Shown piece by piece: positions 20,926 through 26,556 of a stretch of 26,556 nt of DNA. This stretch comes from JACVRW01 sp035705985 (GTDB lineage: Bacteria > Actinomycetota > Thermoleophilia > Solirubrobacterales > Thermoleophilaceae). The notes under the pieces are model-generated. The model ran no database searches and was not told the origin of the DNA. It saw only the letters and a list, made by a program, of their open reading frames with translations. Location: the NCBI GenBank assembly GCA_035705985.1, contig DASSVP010000005.1, forward strand, positions 1-26,556, in the 5' to 3' direction. Position 1 is the stretch's first letter. Every line of letters begins with the position of its first letter. Position numbers and translations under genes: made by a program.

Positions 20926-21723
20926 GTGGAGACCTGTTACAGGCATCCCAACCGGGAGACCGGGGTCCGCTGCTCGAACTGCGAGCGGCCGATCTGCCCG
21001 GACTGCATGACCTCCACACCGGTCGGGATGCGCTGCCCGGAGTGCGCGCGGCAGAGCACCAAGGTGCGCACGATGCGGGCGATCACGGACGACCCGACGC
21101 TCACCTACATCCTCATCGGGATCAACGTGGTCGTGGGCCTCGCGGCAATCTTCGGTGGCGACATCGGGCGCGGCGGCGGCACGCTCGAGGACTCCTGGGA
21201 GCTGTCGCGGCAGCAGCTCGCCGACGGCGACCTGTGGCGGCTGGTGACCAGCGGCTTCATCCACCGCGGGCCGTTCCACCTCGCGGCGAACATGCTCGCG
21301 CTCTGGATCCTCGGAACGATGCTCGAGCCCGTCCTCGGCCGCTGGCGCTTCGCGCTGATCTACTTCGTCGCGCTCCTGTGCGGCTCGCTCGGCGTGCTGC
21401 TGTTCTCGGCTGAGGAGTCGGCCGGCGCCTCGGGCGCGGTGTTCGGCCTGATGGGCGCGGCCATCATCGTCGCGCGCAACCGCGGCATCGGCCTCTGGGA
21501 GAGCGGCCTCGGCCTCTGGCTCGGGCTCAACCTGCTGATCACCTTCACGATTCCGAACATCTCGATCGGGGGCCACATCGGAGGGCTCGCCGGCGGGTTC
21601 GTCGCCGCGTTCGTGCTCGAGGAGCTCGAAGGGCGCCGCGGGGTGCCGAGATACCTGCCCGAGGCGGCGGTCGCCGCGCTCGGTGTGGCCGCGGTCGCGA
21701 TCTCGATCGCGCAGTACGGCTAG
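20926..21723 (+). CDS. Rhomboid family intramembrane serine protease with B-box zinc finger
   Basis: A 265-residue protein. Residues 1-45 form a zinc-finger region rich in Cys (C4, H7, C16, C19, C24, C27, C37, C40; CYRHPNRETGVRCSNCERPI), like a B-box finger. Six to seven transmembrane helices follow. The rhomboid dyad is Ser169 in GASGAVFGLMGA and His217 in GGHIGGLAGG; the family motif FIHRGPFHLAANMLALWILG is present. It cleaves transmembrane substrates inside the membrane. The GTG at 20926 directly precedes the zinc finger. TAGGGT lies 12 nt upstream, but the 19-bp gap after the anti-sigma gene also fits an operon. The stop overlaps the stop of the convergent gene. Confidence 0.9.
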   Translation: METCYRHPNRETGVRCSNCERPICPDCMTSTPVGMRCPECARQSTKVRTMRAITDDPTLTYILIGINVVVGLAAIFGGDIGRGGGTLEDSWELSRQQLADGDLWRLVTSGFIHRGPFHLAANMLALWILGTMLEPVLGRWRFALIYFVALLCGSLGVLLFSAEESAGASGAVFGLMGAAIIVARNRGIGLWESGLGLWLGLNLLITFTIPNISIGGHIGGLAGGFVAAFVLEELEGRRGVPRYLPEAAVAALGVAAVAISIAQYG

Positions 21724-22616
21724 GGCGTGACGTCCAGCTCGATCGAGCGCCGTGTCGGCGGCGCCGGGACGAGCTCCGGGTGCAGCAGGTGGCCGAGCAG
21801 CTCGACGCCCTCCACCAGGCGCGGCCCGGGCCGCGAGAAGTACGCCGCGGCGTCCACCGCGATGACCCGGGCGCCGAGCGCGGCCAGCCGCTCGCGGTGG
21901 CGCATCGTCTCTGCGGCCGCCTCCTCGGCGTAGAGCCCGCACGGCATCGACACGACCACCTCCGGCCGGGTCGCCTCGACCTCCTCCCAGTCCACGCTCC
22001 GCGACCTCTCGCCCGGTTGCCCTAGCAGGTCCTCGCCGCCGGCTAGCTCGATCATCTGCGGCACCCAGTGCCCGCCGATGAAAACCGGGTCGAGCCACTC
22101 GAGCGCGGCCACGCGCGGCCGCGGCGCGCTCTCAACCGCGCGCTCGACGGCGGCGATCCGCTCGGCCGACTCGCTCGCGAGCCGCTCGCCGGCCTCGTCG
22201 GCGCCCGCCGCGGAGGCGAGGCGCGGGACGTCGGCGAGCACCTCGCCGAGCGTCGACGGATCGAGTGAGATCACCTCGGGCTGCGTCGGCAGTCGCTCGG
22301 CAACCGCCTGGACGTCGTCGAACGAGACCGCGCAGACCTCGCAGACCGCCTGCGTCACGATCAGGTCCACCTCCAGCTCCTCGAGCGTGCGCGCGTCCAG
22401 CTCGTAGAGCGCCTCGCCGCGCCCGGTGCGCTCGCGCACGGCCGCGTCGATCTCGGCGGCGCCCAGGCCCTCCGGAATCACGCTGCGCGTGAGGTGGGGG
22501 AGTTGTTCGGCCCCGGGCGGGTAGTCACACTCGTGCGTGACCGCGGCGACGCGGTCGCCGAGGCCGAGCGCGAACAGCATCTCGGTCGCGGACGGGACCA
22601 GTGAGGCGATACGCAC
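21720..22616 (-). CDS. Cobalamin-binding (BtuF-like) protein without signal peptide
   Basis: A 298-residue protein of the BtuF/FepB-type periplasmic-binding fold. It opens RIASLVPSATEMLFALGLGDRVAAVTHECDYP, the usual start of the mature domain in this group, and contains LIVTQAVCEVCAVS, LEWLDPVFIGGHWVPQMIELAGGEDLLG and RPEVVVSMPCG. No signal peptide or lipobox precedes it: GTG 22616 lies immediately before the fold, and the upstream frame is polar and overlaps the divergent gene. No ABC permease or ATPase is nearby. It may be a cytosolic corrinoid- or tetrapyrrole-binding protein. It is divergent from the pterin dehydratase gene, with 10 bp between starts. Confidence 0.8.
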   Translation of the reverse strand: MRIASLVPSATEMLFALGLGDRVAAVTHECDYPPGAEQLPHLTRSVIPEGLGAAEIDAAVRERTGRGEALYELDARTLEELEVDLIVTQAVCEVCAVSFDDVQAVAERLPTQPEVISLDPSTLGEVLADVPRLASAAGADEAGERLASESAERIAAVERAVESAPRPRVAALEWLDPVFIGGHWVPQMIELAGGEDLLGQPGERSRSVDWEEVEATRPEVVVSMPCGLYAEEAAAETMRHRERLAALGARVIAVDAAAYFSRPGPRLVEGVELLGHLLHPELVPAPPTRRSIELDVTP

Positions 22617-22626
22617 GGAGACGAGG

Positions 22627-22905
22627 ATGGCACGTCTGAGCGAGGGAGATATCGAGGAGCGGCTGTCCGGTCTCGACGGCTGGGAGCGCGACGGCGAGGC
22701 GATCGTGAAGAGCTTCGACAGGGGCGATTTCAAGGGGTCTGTGGACTTCGTGAACAGGCTGACCCCGGAGGCCGAGGAGATGAATCATCACCCCGATCTG
22801 GAGATCTCCTGGAAGACCGTCGCGGTGACCATCACGACACACAGCGAGGGGGGCCTGACGGAGGGTGACTTCGAGCTTGCGCGCCGCATTGATGCGCTGG
22901 ACTAG
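22627..22905 (+). CDS. 4a-hydroxytetrahydrobiopterin dehydratase (pterin carbinolamine dehydratase)
   Basis: A 92-residue PCD. The signature EMNHHPDLEISWKTVAVTITTHSEGGLTEGDFELARRID includes the catalytic HHP and the downstream Trp, His and Asp of the family. It dehydrates 4a-hydroxytetrahydropterin and in eukaryotes also acts as a dimerisation cofactor. No aromatic amino-acid hydroxylase is in the window, so its bacterial role here (pterin recycling or molybdopterin-related) is open. The ATG at 22627 is preceded by GGAG about 7 nt upstream. It is the likely first gene before the CNNM protein. Confidence 0.93.
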   Translation: MARLSEGDIEERLSGLDGWERDGEAIVKSFDRGDFKGSVDFVNRLTPEAEEMNHHPDLEISWKTVAVTITTHSEGGLTEGDFELARRIDALD

Positions 22906-22930
22906 CTGCTAAATTCGCCCGCGTCACCGC

Positions 22931-22984
22931 ATGAGCGACGACGATCCTCCTCGAAGTAGCCAGAAGAAGCCCGGTCTGAGATGA
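22931..22984 (+). CDS. Possible 17-codon leader ORF before CNNM gene
   Basis: MSDDDPPRSSQKKPGLR, ending in a TGA that overlaps the next ATG (ATGA, 22981-22984). TAAATT (22910-22915) is a possible -10 box 15 nt upstream. The CNNM start has no Shine-Dalgarno sequence of its own, so translation may depend on this ORF. Confidence 0.35.
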   Translation: MSDDDPPRSSQKKPGLR

Positions 22985-24378
22985 CCGAGCTGCTCCTCCT
23001 GTTCGGCGTCGCCGTCCTGGTCGCCCTGAACGGACTCTTCGTCGCCGCGGAGTTCTCGCTCGTGCGTGCCTCTCAGGGGCGCGTGGAAGCCATGCGCGAC
23101 GAGGGCCGCAAGGGCGCCGCGCTCGTGCTCAAGCAGATCGAGCACATCGACGAGTACCTGTCGGCCTGTCAGCTCGGCATCACGATGGCCTCGCTCGGCA
23201 TCGGCTTCCTGGGCGAGCCCGCGATCGCGGCGCTGTTCGAGGACGCGTTCGGGACGGCGATCTCGCACAACCTGTCGCTCGCGATCTCGATCACGCTCGC
23301 CTACCTGATCACGACAGCGCTGCACATCACGGTCGGCGAGCAGGTTCCCAAGATCTACTCGATCGTCCACGCGGAGCGGACCGCCATCTGGACGGCGCGC
23401 CCGCTCGAGCTGTTCCGGCGCATTTTCAAGCCATTGATCTGGCTGCTGAACACCGCCTCGAACTGGATCCTGCGGCTCCTGGGGGTCGATCCTCGCGCCG
23501 AGTTCGAGGAGATCAGCTCGTCCGAGGACCTCAAGCTGATCATCGCGCGCAGCAGCCGCGGCGGGAAGCTCGACCCGGGCGAGGCGGGGATGCTCTCCGG
23601 TGTCTTCCACCTGCACGAGCAGCAGGCGCGCCAGGTGATGACGCCGATCCCGGCGGTGGTGACGGTGGACGTGTCCGAGACGGCCGAGGCGGCGCTCCGG
23701 CGCGCGGTGGACTCGGGCCATACGCGTCTTGTGGTGACCGAGGAGGGAAACACCGACCGGATCAAGGGCGTCATCCACGTGAACTCGCTCGCGCGCAAGG
23801 TGATGAACGAGGGGCCCGACGCCTCGATCGAGAGCAGCGTGAAGGACGCGCTGATCGTGCCGGAGACGAAGCCGCTCGACGACCTGCTCGCCGACCTTCA
23901 GCGCGAGCGCGCGTCGATGGCCGTCGTGGTGGACGAGTACGGGCGGACGGCCGGCATCGTGACCGTGGAGGACATCATCGAGGAGGTCGTGGGCGAGATC
24001 GCCGACGAGACCGATCCTGCCGTCGCCGGCGTTCGACGGCTCGCGAACGGCGACTGGTGGGTGCGCGGGCACGTGCCGATCACCGACCTGACCGACTACG
24101 GCCTGGACCTGCCCGTGGACTCCGAGGCCTACAACTCGGTGGGCGGGTTCGTGTTCGGCGAGCTCGGCCGCCTGCCGAAGCGCGGTGACATGGTGCAGGC
24201 GAACGGCTACTCGCTGCGCGTGGAAGCCGTACGCGAGAACCGCGTCGAGGCCGTCCGGATCCGCGACCACGAGGCCCGCGGCGAGGAGCGTCCCGCCGAC
24301 GGCACCACGATCGTTCGCCCCGTCGAGCAGGCCGCGTCCACGCCGCGCGAGATAGAACGCCGCGCGTCAGAGCAGTAG
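22981..24378 (+). CDS. CNNM/CBS-domain protein (CorC/HlyC family)
   Basis: A 465-residue membrane protein. The N-terminal CNNM (DUF21) domain (about 1-195) includes LNGLFVAAEFSLVRASQGRVEAM, QLGITMASLGIGFLGEP and GEQVPKIYSI. A CBS pair follows (about 215-335), with VMTPIPAVVTVDVSETAEAALRRAVDSGHTRLVV and MAVVVDEYGRTAGIVTVEDIIEEVVGEI. A C-terminal CorC/HlyC transporter-associated domain comes next (about 350-435: DWWVRGHVPITDLTDYGLDLP, SVGGFVFGELGRLPKRGD), and then a polar tail. Relatives move or sense Mg/Co ions; the older name 'hemolysin' is not evidence of toxin activity. The ATG at 22981 is placed by the membrane segment and the ATGA overlap with the leader ORF. Confidence 0.93.
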   Translation: MTELLLLFGVAVLVALNGLFVAAEFSLVRASQGRVEAMRDEGRKGAALVLKQIEHIDEYLSACQLGITMASLGIGFLGEPAIAALFEDAFGTAISHNLSLAISITLAYLITTALHITVGEQVPKIYSIVHAERTAIWTARPLELFRRIFKPLIWLLNTASNWILRLLGVDPRAEFEEISSSEDLKLIIARSSRGGKLDPGEAGMLSGVFHLHEQQARQVMTPIPAVVTVDVSETAEAALRRAVDSGHTRLVVTEEGNTDRIKGVIHVNSLARKVMNEGPDASIESSVKDALIVPETKPLDDLLADLQRERASMAVVVDEYGRTAGIVTVEDIIEEVVGEIADETDPAVAGVRRLANGDWWVRGHVPITDLTDYGLDLPVDSEAYNSVGGFVFGELGRLPKRGDMVQANGYSLRVEAVRENRVEAVRIRDHEARGEERPADGTTIVRPVEQAASTPREIERRASEQ

Positions 24379-24464
24379 GCCCGCGCGTCCGAGGGACAAA
24401 TCCGTCCGCCCCCGGGGCTAGCTTCGCGCCAACGGTGCTTCTCGGAGGAGGAGGTCTCCCCGGC

Positions 24465-24710
24465 ATGTGGTGCGTGAAGCTCAGCGATTCGCAGCGCGAT
24501 GCGTTAAGGGCTCTCGCCCGGGAGCAGCAGGAGCGCGGCCCCGCGCTGGCGGCTGCGCTCGAAGCGCTGGACCTGGCCCGCTGGGACGACCTTCCAGAGG
24601 CCACACTGCCGTGGGAGCGGGTCGCCGACCTGGCCGAGCGGCAGGGCATCGGCGAGGCGGACGTGGTCTGGGACCTGAGCGCGCGGGTCCGCCCCGCGCC
24701 CTACTCGTAG
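24465..24710 (+). CDS. Uncharacterised small protein
   Basis: An 81-residue protein with no recognised family. It is mostly helical and acidic, with repeated Leu/Ala (LRALAREQQERGPALAAALEALDLARWDDLPEATLPWERVADLAERQGIGEADVVWDL) and no signal peptide or membrane helix. The ATG at 24465 has a strong GGAGGAGGAGG (24444-24454) ten bases upstream. TAGCTT (24419-24424) is a plausible -10 box with a transcript start near 24431. GTG 24435 would add 10 residues. Its 3' end overlaps the convergent dehydrogenase gene by ten bases. Confidence 0.55.
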   Translation: MWCVKLSDSQRDALRALAREQQERGPALAAALEALDLARWDDLPEATLPWERVADLAERQGIGEADVVWDLSARVRPAPYS

Positions 24711-25459
24711 TCGTAGAAGCCGGCCTTCGCCTTCCGGCCGAGCCGGCCCTCTTCGATCAGGTCGTAGACCCGCTGCGGCACCTCCGCGCCGATCGATTCG
24801 CCGATTGCGGCCGAGACGTCGAGCCCCACGAAGTCGAGCAGCGCCAGCGGTCCCATGGGGTGGCCCGCCCCGAGTCTCATGCACGTGTCGATCGCCTCGG
24901 GCTCGAGGCCGTTGCGCTCGAGCAGCCGCACGGCGTCGAACAGGAAGGGAAAGAGCAGCTTGTTCACGACGAAGCCGGGCGAGTCGGGCACCTCGACGGG
25001 CGTCTTCTCGAGTCGCTCGCAGAGGCGGTGGAGCTCCAGCTTGGTCTCAGCTGTGGCCTCGTTCGGGAACGACAGCTCGACGAGCTTCATCTTCTCCACC
25101 GGGTTGAAGACGTGGAGCGCGCCGAAGCGGTCCGGACGGCCGCTGGCGGCCGCGAGCTCGGCCACGGACAGGGATGAGGTTGTGGTCGCCTGGATCGCCT
25201 CGGTTGGCAGCAGCTTTCCGAGCTTCCCGTGGATCTCGCACTTCACCGCGGTGTCCTCGGCCACGGCTTCGACCACGATGTCGCAGTCGCGCAGCGCCTC
25301 CAGGTCAGTGACCACGTTGGCGTCTCCGACCTTCTCGGCGGCGCGCTCCGCGGAGGCCTGGCTGCGCGCCCATACGACGACCTCGTGATGGTCCGCCGCC
25401 GCCCTCGAGAGCCCGCGGGCGATTGCCCCGCTTCCCACTATTCCCAGCTGATGTGCCAC
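24701..25459 (-). CDS. 3-hydroxyacyl-CoA (3-hydroxybutyryl-CoA) dehydrogenase
   Basis: A 252-residue NAD-dependent dehydrogenase of the HBD/FadB-like family. The Rossmann loop is GIVGSGAIARG (residues 6-16), IVVEAVAED follows, and the catalytic His116 is in LHVFNPVEKMKLVEL. The C-terminal domain has VPDSPGFVVNKLLFPFLFDAVRLLERN and MRLGAGHPMGPLALLDFVGLDV. It oxidises 3-hydroxyacyl-CoA to 3-ketoacyl-CoA. It is slightly shorter than the usual 280. GTG 25459 gives the conserved N-terminus with AGAGGG upstream; a TTG at 25489 would lie inside the operator. It is divergent from a thiolase gene across a perfect dyad, so the two are probably co-regulated. Confidence 0.92.
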   Translation of the reverse strand: MAHQLGIVGSGAIARGLSRAAADHHEVVVWARSQASAERAAEKVGDANVVTDLEALRDCDIVVEAVAEDTAVKCEIHGKLGKLLPTEAIQATTTSSLSVAELAAASGRPDRFGALHVFNPVEKMKLVELSFPNEATAETKLELHRLCERLEKTPVEVPDSPGFVVNKLLFPFLFDAVRLLERNGLEPEAIDTCMRLGAGHPMGPLALLDFVGLDVSAAIGESIGAEVPQRVYDLIEEGRLGRKAKAGFYDYE

Positions 25460-25473
25460 ATCCGCCCTCTTGG

Positions 25474-25489
25474 TTGACTGGACAGTCAA
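25474..25489. promoter_or_regulatory. Dyad operator between dehydrogenase and thiolase genes
   Basis: TTGACTG-GA-CAGTCAA: perfect 7-bp arms with a 2-bp centre. It lies 15 bp upstream of the dehydrogenase GTG (minus) and just before the thiolase -10 box. The form fits operators of TetR-family acyl-CoA-responsive repressors. No regulator gene is inside the window. Confidence 0.6.
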
Positions 25490-25493
25490 TCAG

Positions 25494-25499
25494 TACGCT
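25494..25499 (+). promoter_or_regulatory. -10 box of thiolase gene (leaderless)
   Basis: TACGCT, 6 nt before the thiolase ATG. The operator ends 4 nt upstream, so a bound repressor would cover the -35 region (TTGACT at 25474-25479 leaves only 14 bp). Confidence 0.5.
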
Positions 25500-25505
25500 T
25501 ACCAC

Positions 25506-26556
25506 ATGCGAAACGGGAACGAGCGCGAGGTAGTCATCGTCGAGGCCGTCCGGACGCCCATCGGGCGCGGCCATCCGGAGAAGGGCTACTACAAGGACAC
25601 ACACCCGAACGAGCTGCTCGGCAAGACCTATTCCGAGGTCATCGAGCGCGCCGGGATCGAGCCCTCCGAGGTGGAGGACGTGATCACGGGCTGCGTGCAG
25701 CAGTACGGCGAGCAGATGTTCAACGTGGGCCGCAACGCGTGGCTCCAGGCCGGCCTCCCGGTCGAGACCCCGGCCACCACAGTCGACCGCCAGTGCGGCT
25801 CCGCGCAGCAGGCCGTGAACTTCGCCGCCGCGCTGATCGCCTCCGGCGTGCACGACGTGGCGATCGGCTCGGGCGTCGAGCACATGGGCCACATCCCGAT
25901 GGGCGTGGGCTTCAAGTGGGTCGACGACGTGGGTTCCCCGTGGCCGCCCGAGATCCTCGAGAAGTACAACCTCGTCCCGCAGGGGATCTCCGCCGAGATG
26001 ATCGCGGACAAGTGGGAGATCCCGCGGTCGGAGCTGGACGAGATCGGCCTCCGCTCGCACCAGCATGCCGCCCAGGCGACCGAGGAGGGCCGCTTCGAGC
26101 GCGAGATCGTCCCGTTCGCGGTGAACGGCGACACCTATGTGACCGACCAGGGCATCCGTCCGGACACGAGCATCGAGAAGCTGTCGGAGCTGAAGCCGGC
26201 CTTCAAGGAGGACGGGAAGATCACGGCCGGCAACTCGTCGCAGATCTCGGACGGCGCAGCCTCGGTGCTGCTCATGGAGCGGACGAAGGCCGAGTCGCTC
26301 GGCCTCAAGCCGCGGGCGCGGATCGTGGACCAGACGACGGTCGGCGTGGACCCGGTGATCATGCTCACGGGCCCGATCCCGGCCACGAAGAAGCTCCTCG
26401 GCCGCAACGGCATGCAGATGGACGACATCGACCTCGTGGAGATCAACGAGGCGTTTGCGTCCGTTGTCGCCGCCTGGCGCCGCGAGCTCGAGCCGGACAT
26501 GGATCGGGTGAACGTGAACGGCGGCGCGATCGCGCTCGGGCACCCCCTCGGGTCCA
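25506..26556 (+). CDS. Acetyl-CoA acetyltransferase/3-ketoacyl-CoA thiolase, 5' part
   Basis: The first 350 residues of a thiolase; the frame runs off the window. It opens VVIVEAVRTPIGRG. The nucleophile is Cys97 in TTVDRQCGSAQQAVNFAAALI, and the region ITAGNSSQISDGAASVLLMER and DIDLVEINEAFASVVAAWRREL (NEAF) are present. The final visible residues GGAIALGHPLGS hold the catalytic His. The second catalytic Cys lies beyond the window. It condenses or cleaves acyl-CoA in beta-oxidation; the YYKDTHPNELLGKTY insert resembles steroid/lipid-type FadA relatives. The ATG at 25506 follows TACGCT by 6 nt, with no ribosome site. It is divergent from the dehydrogenase across a dyad operator. Confidence 0.93.
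   Translation, partial: MRNGNEREVVIVEAVRTPIGRGHPEKGYYKDTHPNELLGKTYSEVIERAGIEPSEVEDVITGCVQQYGEQMFNVGRNAWLQAGLPVETPATTVDRQCGSAQQAVNFAAALIASGVHDVAIGSGVEHMGHIPMGVGFKWVDDVGSPWPPEILEKYNLVPQGISAEMIADKWEIPRSELDEIGLRSHQHAAQATEEGRFEREIVPFAVNGDTYVTDQGIRPDTSIEKLSELKPAFKEDGKITAGNSSQISDGAASVLLMERTKAESLGLKPRARIVDQTTVGVDPVIMLTGPIPATKKLLGRNGMQMDDIDLVEINEAFASVVAAWRRELEPDMDRVNVNGGAIALGHPLGS

Noticed and set aside
22981..24378. Hemolysin or toxin
   Set aside because: Historical label of the CNNM/CBS family; domains indicate ion transport or sensing.
1..26556. Mobile elements, CRISPR arrays, attachment sites
   Set aside because: No transposase, integrase, direct-repeat array or terminal inverted repeats seen; the single tRNA shows no duplicated 3' end nearby.

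Overview
The window is high-GC actinobacterial DNA with GTG/TTG starts, tight ATGA/GTGA overlaps and many start codons placed 6-9 nt after a TANNNT-type -10 box (leaderless transcripts). CarD, a two-domain DisA, a Firmicutes-like SigH, an Rv2191-like exonuclease/GIY-YIG protein and DUF4383 together suggest a deep-branching actinobacterium, most likely class Thermoleophilia. That placement is inferred from gene content, not from a phylogenetic marker. I see no mobile element, CRISPR array, phage gene or rRNA. Coding density is very high and no gene-free stretch exceeds about 140 bp.

Left part (1-8.4 kb): the 3' end of cydB with a small membrane partner, a small uncharacterised protein divergent from a CDGSH Fe-S protein, a DEDDh exonuclease/GIY-YIG endonuclease fusion, then radA, disA, carD, ispD, a PHP-family phosphatase and ispF. 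Combined with cysS, rlmB and sigH at 12.7-15.6 kb, this keeps the order of the Bacillus radA-disA-ispD-ispF-cysS-rlmB-sigH block. The block is interrupted between ispF and cysS by an accessory segment (8.4-12.6 kb): a TPR-LuxR regulator, an ABM-like small protein and an alpha/beta hydrolase on the minus strand, divergent from an amidase.

Middle (14.8-21.7 kb): a sigma-factor-rich region. SigH has a good TTGACA-type promoter and a structured leader. It is followed by a 57-residue membrane peptide behind a SigB/SigF-type promoter, a strong palindromic terminator and tRNA-Thr(TGT). Next are a membrane protein, a single-chain PlsC-GpsA fusion (two steps of phospholipid synthesis), an ECF sigma factor with a putative membrane anti-sigma partner, DUF4383, then a second ECF sigma factor with a RskA-like zinc anti-sigma and a B-box/rhomboid protease in one operon.

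Right part (21.7-26.6 kb): a cobalamin-binding-like protein without signal peptide, a pterin carbinolamine dehydratase, a CNNM/CBS transporter-like protein preceded by a possible 17-codon leader ORF, a small unknown protein, and a divergent pair of fatty-acid-oxidation-type genes (3-hydroxyacyl-CoA dehydrogenase and thiolase). A perfect dyad between that pair looks like a TetR-type operator. The thiolase runs off the window.

The most noteworthy observations are the PlsC-GpsA fusion, the sigma/anti-sigma/rhomboid operon, the conserved SigH synteny block with a structured sigH leader, and the repeated leaderless promoter layout.
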